The notes under the pieces: generated by a model
Databases searched by the model: none
What the model saw: the letters and a program-made list of their open reading frames with translations, nothing else
What the model was told of the DNA's origin: nothing
Part shown: positions 4,590 through 7,711 of the stretch, one piece after another
Layout of the letters: every line of letters starts with the position of its first letter
Position numbering within the stretch: position 1 is the first letter of the stretch
NCBI GenBank assembly: GCA_024278415.1
Contig: JAJRTI010000570.1
Location: forward strand, 1 to 7,711
Source: Planctomycetota bacterium
GTDB taxonomy: Bacteria; Planctomycetota; Brocadiia; JAJRTI01
DNA length: 7,711 nt
Direction: 5' to 3'
Translations under genes and position numbers: made by a program

Positions 4590-7307
4590 ATGATACGAAG
4601 AACGATCCTGCTGCTGGTTATTGCCGGTTGCGTGCGTGGGTTGCACAGCGAAGAAAGCGCGTTTTGGGTCTCCTTCGACCAAACGAAAATTGAGCCGAAC
4701 ACAAGGGTCGACGGCGAAGCGGTCTCCGAGGGGTGTCGGCTTGTAGGGTTGGCGCCCGTGTTGTTCGAGAAGCTGGATCGCGTCGATGGCATGAAGTGGC
4801 AGTGCGCCATGCCAGGCACAAAGCGGAAACCCGGCAAGAGGGGCATCACCAACCAAATGACACGGAACAAGGGCCTCGTGCTCCGAGTGGCCGGCGATGG
4901 TGTCATCAAGCTCAAGACCGCGATCGGCGAGGCCGCGTTCGCTACGAGCGACGTGTCGTGGCGCAAGCCCGCTGCACTGCTGGGCGGCAAGCTGCTCGTG
5001 ATGCGGTCGCCCGACGCCGCGCGACTCAGCACCGCGGTTTCCGAGGACGAGTACCCGGGCATCGCGTGCGACGGGCAGGGCCGGGTGTGGGTCGCGTGGC
5101 AGTCGTGGGATGGGCAGGCGGACTCGCTGCTCTTCGCCATGCGTGAGGACGGCCGTTTCTCCGAGCCCAAGAAGCTCGTGCCGTACGGCGGCGATTTCTA
5201 CCGCGTCCAACTCGCGCCGGCCGCCGGCGGCGGCGCGTGGGTCGTGTGGTCCGAGCAGCGGGAGGGCAACTGGGACTTGTATGCGCTGCGCCTGCCGAGG
5301 CGACCGGGCGCCAAGCCCCTGCGGCTCACCACCGCCGCGGGCTCCGACTTCAACCAGAGCATGGTGGCGACTGGCGATGGTGAGACGTGGATCGCCTGGC
5401 AAGCCGAACGCGGCGGCCAGTACGACGTGTACGTCGCGAAGCTGACGGCAACGGGCTTGGCGAGCCTGACACAAGTCACCTCCTCGCCCAGCAACGACTG
5501 GGAGCCGGCGCTGGCCGCGGACCAGGCGGGGAAGCTGTTCATTGTCTGGGATAGCTACCGCAACGGCAGCTACGACGTGTTCATGAAGACGCTGGCGAAT
5601 GGGAAGCTCTCGCAAGCCATCCCCGTTGCCTGCACCGCGGCGGCTGAGATGCGCGCGAGCGTGGCGTGCGACGCACAAGGCAGAGCGTGGATCGCGTGGG
5701 AGAATGCCGGCCAAAACTGGGGGAGGCACGGCGCGAATGGCAAGCGCGGCGCGGCGATCCATCGCTTCCGCCGCGTCGAGGTGTGCTCCATGCAGGGCGA
5801 CCAGAAGCTCCTGCCGGCCGTGCCGGTGGGCCGGTGCCGGAACGCGGAGTTGCGCGGGCTTTGGGAACTGCCGAAGATCACGGTCGACGCGGCGGGCCGG
5901 CCGGTGCTCATGTTCCGCCAGCTTTCGCCCATCCAACGCTGGAACGTGCGCAGAAAGCGGAAGGAGCGGCAGTCGCGGTCCATCTGGGCATACTTCGCGA
6001 CGCGTTACGATGGCCAAGGCTGGTCAAGGCCGGCGCTGCTGCCGGGCTCGGAGGGCCGGCAAGTGCAGCGCCTGGCTGTGGGCCAAGATGCCAAGGGCGG
6101 CATCTGGCTGGCGTACGCGGGCGACGCGCGGTGCCGCACGTTCGCCGAGATCCCCGGCAACAACAACGTGTTCGCGGCGCGTCTGCCGGCAGCCGGCACG
6201 GACGCGGCCGCGCCCCGGCTTGCCCGGGACACCTCCCAACGGCAGCCCGTTGATGTGTCGCAACAGGTGCGACGGCCGCGCACGGCCACGATCGCCGGCG
6301 AGACGTACCAACTCGTGTACGGCGACACGCACCGGCACACGGACATATCGCGGTGCGGCATGGCCCACGACGGCTCCCTCCTCGATACGTATCGCTACGC
6401 GATCGACCCGGTGCAACTCGACTTCCTCGCCATCTCCGACCACGACCAAGACATCCTCAAGCATCGCTACGACCGCAAGGCGCGGCCGCTTCAGAACTAC
6501 ATGTGGTGGCGTTCGGAAAAGATGTGCGACGTGTTCCAGATGACGACCGGTTTCATGACGCTTTACGGGTACGAGCACGGTGGCTCGTACAAGCGACGGG
6601 GCGGGCATAAGAACATTATTTATGCCGAGCGAGGGAACCCCTGCCTGGAGGAGGACGCGCCGGCGCACCTCTTCGAGGCGCTCAAGGGCCGCACGGCCAT
6701 CGCCATTCCGCATCAACTTGCGGACGGCGGCTCGCGCACGGATTGGGCGAAGTGGAATCCGAAGTACGAGCGTGTGGCGGAAGTCTTCCAAGCTCGCGGC
6801 AGCTACGAGTTCATGGGCTGCCCGCGGCTGGCCCGCGTCCAGAGCGAAGGTTTCTTTTGGTGGGACGCGCTCGCCAAGGGCTGCAAGATCGGCGCGATCG
6901 CCAGCTCCGACCACGGCCTGGTGCACAGCGCCTATGCCTGCGTGTGGGTGAAGGATCGCAGTCGCCGCGGCGTGCTGGAGGCCATGATGGCCCGGCGCAC
7001 GTTCGGCGCGACCGACACCATTGTGATGGATTTCCGCATTGGCGAGAGCTTCATGGGCGAGGAAATCACCATCGACGGGCCGCCCACCATGAAGGCCCGT
7101 GTCATCGGGACGAGCGAGTTGAAGCGTGTCGAGGTGACGAGGAACGGGAAGTTCATCTACACCATCGATCCCGCCGGCTCAGAGCACGCATTCACGTTCA
7201 CGGACCAATCCCTCCAGCCCGGCGACAGCGGCTACTACATCCTCCGGTGCGTGCAAGAGAACAACGAACTAGCCTGGACCTCCCCGATCTGGGTGACGCG
7301 GAAGTAG
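4590..7307 (+). CDS. Lipoprotein with beta-propeller and DUF3604/PHP domain
   Basis: A 905-residue predicted lipoprotein. MIRRTILLLVIAGC ends in the lipobox IAGC (C14 lipidated), so the body should face the periplasm or outside. Residues about 155-535 hold seven repeats of the type VACDxxGRxWIAWxSxRxGxxDVY, starting near 155, 206, 256, 305, 354, 427 and 492, as expected of a seven-bladed beta-propeller. Residues about 575-800 resemble DUF3604, a PHP-superfamily metallohydrolase: GDTHRHTD (H581, H583), ISDHD (D617, H618), H663, GHKN (672-675), H708 and SSDHG (D774, H775) supply the expected metal ligands. The last 100 residues are a beta-rich tail ending AWTSPIWV, common in DUF3604 proteins. 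The substrate is unknown; a phosphoester or other hydrolysable bond is inferred from PHP chemistry only. GAGG five bases before the ATG supports this start. Minus-strand open frames across it are shadows. Confidence 0.82.
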   Translation: MIRRTILLLVIAGCVRGLHSEESAFWVSFDQTKIEPNTRVDGEAVSEGCRLVGLAPVLFEKLDRVDGMKWQCAMPGTKRKPGKRGITNQMTRNKGLVLRVAGDGVIKLKTAIGEAAFATSDVSWRKPAALLGGKLLVMRSPDAARLSTAVSEDEYPGIACDGQGRVWVAWQSWDGQADSLLFAMREDGRFSEPKKLVPYGGDFYRVQLAPAAGGGAWVVWSEQREGNWDLYALRLPRRPGAKPLRLTTAAGSDFNQSMVATGDGETWIAWQAERGGQYDVYVAKLTATGLASLTQVTSSPSNDWEPALAADQAGKLFIVWDSYRNGSYDVFMKTLANGKLSQAIPVACTAAAEMRASVACDAQGRAWIAWENAGQNWGRHGANGKRGAAIHRFRRVEVCSMQGDQKLLPAVPVGRCRNAELRGLWELPKITVDAAGRPVLMFRQLSPIQRWNVRRKRKERQSRSIWAYFATRYDGQGWSRPALLPGSEGRQVQRLAVGQDAKGGIWLAYAGDARCRTFAEIPGNNNVFAARLPAAGTDAAAPRLARDTSQRQPVDVSQQVRRPRTATIAGETYQLVYGDTHRHTDISRCGMAHDGSLLDTYRYAIDPVQLDFLAISDHDQDILKHRYDRKARPLQNYMWWRSEKMCDVFQMTTGFMTLYGYEHGGSYKRRGGHKNIIYAERGNPCLEEDAPAHLFEALKGRTAIAIPHQLADGGSRTDWAKWNPKYERVAEVFQARGSYEFMGCPRLARVQSEGFFWWDALAKGCKIGAIASSDHGLVHSAYACVWVKDRSRRGVLEAMMARRTFGATDTIVMDFRIGESFMGEEITIDGPPTMKARVIGTSELKRVEVTRNGKFIYTIDPAGSEHAFTFTDQSLQPGDSGYYILRCVQENNELAWTSPIWVTRK

Positions 7308-7366
7308 GCGCCTCGGGTGGGTTTCGTGACAACATGTCGTCCCTGAGCGCCAGGCGTAGTGACATG

Positions 7367-7448
7367 GTTTGTAGTAGGGCGATTCATCGCCCGTCGAATG
7401 CTCTTGAGCCTACGGAGGAGGCGGGCGATGAATCGCCCTACTACAAAC
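7367..7448. repeat. REPIN-like element, perfect 27-bp arms
   Basis: Arms 7367-7393 and 7422-7448 are exactly complementary over 27 bp, with a 28-base centre. Each arm carries its own small palindrome (GGGCGAT, TC, ATCGCCC at 7377-7392, and its inverse at 7423-7438), preceded by GTAGTA at 7371-7376. The plan (27-28 bp arms, 24-28 base centre, local hairpin in each arm, GTAG at its edge) is the same as at 2597-2676 although the sequence differs. I recall GTAGGGCGATTCATCGCCC-like repeats in other bacterial genomes but cannot verify this here. No target-site duplication is visible. It sits 59 bases after the lipoprotein gene and could cap or protect its transcript. Confidence 0.75.
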
Positions 7449-7510
7449 GAACTGCCTGGCCATCTTAGCGGCATTGGTTGCACTGACGTTTGCCGACATC
7501 TCGCTTGCCT

Positions 7511-7514
7511 GGAG
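7511..7514 (+). promoter_or_regulatory. Ribosome binding site of the GH16-like gene
   Basis: GGAG lies five bases before the ATG at 7520. It is short but is the best site near the start, and the following signal peptide supports this choice. Confidence 0.5.
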
Positions 7515-7519
7515 CACCC

Positions 7520-7711
7520 ATGAAACCGAACCTGTTCCAACCTTCGCCCCTTCGCGCCTCTGCGTCCCTGCGCCTTTGCGTTTCAATCCTCTGCGCGCTC
7601 GCGTTGCCCGCGATGGCCGCACCGCCTGCGCACGCGGAATGGGAGCTGACTTTCGAGGACGAGTTCGATGGCGACAGCGTCAACTGGGACGTGTGGGAGT
7701 CCCAGGCGGGC
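7520..7711 (+). CDS. Secreted GH16-like glycoside hydrolase, N-terminal part
   Basis: The first 64 codons are present; the gene runs off the right edge. Residues 1-39 form a signal peptide: a long basic start, a hydrophobic core (about 19-33) and an AHA cleavage site at 37-39. The mature protein begins EWELTFEDEFDGDSVNWDVW, which strongly resembles the first strand of family 16 glycoside hydrolases (beta-glucanase/agarase/carrageenase type, normally W.L.F.DEF.G..LD...W). The catalytic ExDxxE motif lies beyond the window, so activity and substrate cannot be judged. Part of the signal peptide is encoded by a degenerate repeat tract (7542-7580). It is 212 bases downstream of the lipoprotein gene, with a repeat element between, so separate expression is likely. 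Confidence 0.75.
   Translation, partial: MKPNLFQPSPLRASASLRLCVSILCALALPAMAAPPAHAEWELTFEDEFDGDSVNWDVWESQAG
7542..7580 (+). repeat. Degenerate CTTCGCGCC tandem tract inside a gene
   Basis: About five imperfect copies of a 7-9 base unit (TTCGCCCC, TTCGCGCC, TCTGCGTCC, CTGCGCC, TTTGCG) run in a row. In frame they encode PSPLRASASLRLCV of the signal peptide. On the opposite strand the unit reads as a purine-rich GGCGCAGAGA-like repeat that translates as RRDAEARR-like peptides. I recall such tracts as dispersed intergenic repeats in several environmental bacteria, which would need a search to confirm. Confidence 0.6.

Noticed and set aside
4563..6926. Long minus-strand open frames of 484 and 300 codons across the lipoprotein gene
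   Set aside because: These are shadows caused by GC-rich codon use. Their translations are rich in Arg, Ala and His without recognisable domains, while the plus strand has clear ones.
7367..7448. Insertion sequence or MITE with target-site duplication
   Set aside because: No flanking duplication is visible and the nested GTAG palindromes fit a REP doublet better, though a MITE cannot be excluded.

Overview
The window is GC-rich bacterial chromosome with four complete protein genes and the first 64 codons of a fifth. It probably comes from an environmental bacterium of the Planctomycetota/Verrucomicrobiota/Lentisphaerota type. That guess rests on the mix of genes (a secreted DUF3604-like PHP protein, a FecR-domain membrane protein and a GH16-type secreted enzyme) and on the crowd of short palindromic repeats between genes. 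No rRNA or taxonomic marker is present, so the lineage is inference.

Layout. Positions 1-447 are non-coding and hold at least six hairpin-forming inverted repeats. A good sigma70-type promoter (448-476) and an AGGAGG ribosome site lead into a membrane-anchored FecR-domain protein (529-1470, +). It converges, with a 16-base gap, on argC (1487-2530, -), N-acetyl-gamma-glutamyl-phosphate reductase of arginine biosynthesis. Upstream of argC on the same strand is an Eis-like GNAT acetyltransferase (2737-3987, -). The 206-base gap between them is packed with three hairpin elements. A roughly 600-base non-coding region (3988-4589) contains a nearly mirror-symmetric cluster of two-hairpin modules and ends in a second sigma70-like promoter. 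This drives a large predicted lipoprotein (4590-7307, +) with a seven-repeat beta-propeller-like region followed by a DUF3604/PHP metallohydrolase domain. After another 212-base gap with an 82-base inverted-repeat element, a secreted GH16-like glycoside hydrolase starts at 7520 and runs off the end.

How the parts relate. argC is housekeeping. The GNAT gene may be co-transcribed with it, but no functional link is visible. The FecR protein, the PHP lipoprotein and the GH16-like enzyme are all predicted to be exported or anchored at the envelope. The last two lie on the same strand but are separated by a repeat element, so an operon is doubtful.

The most notable signal is in the gaps. Two elements of about 80 bp with unrelated sequences (2597-2676 and 7367-7448) share one plan: two inverted copies of a small palindrome, each with a GTAG tetranucleotide beside it. 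This is the plan of REPIN elements (paired REP sequences mobilised by RAYT/TnpA-REP proteins). In the first, the only two differences between arms are a compensatory pair that keeps each arm's local hairpin intact. A second repeat family, hairpin-CTG(G/A)TAT linker-hairpin, occurs at 1-59 and twice, in opposite orientations, at 4174-4373. A third, CTTCGCGCC-like repeat tract appears to have been built into the signal peptide of the GH16-like enzyme.
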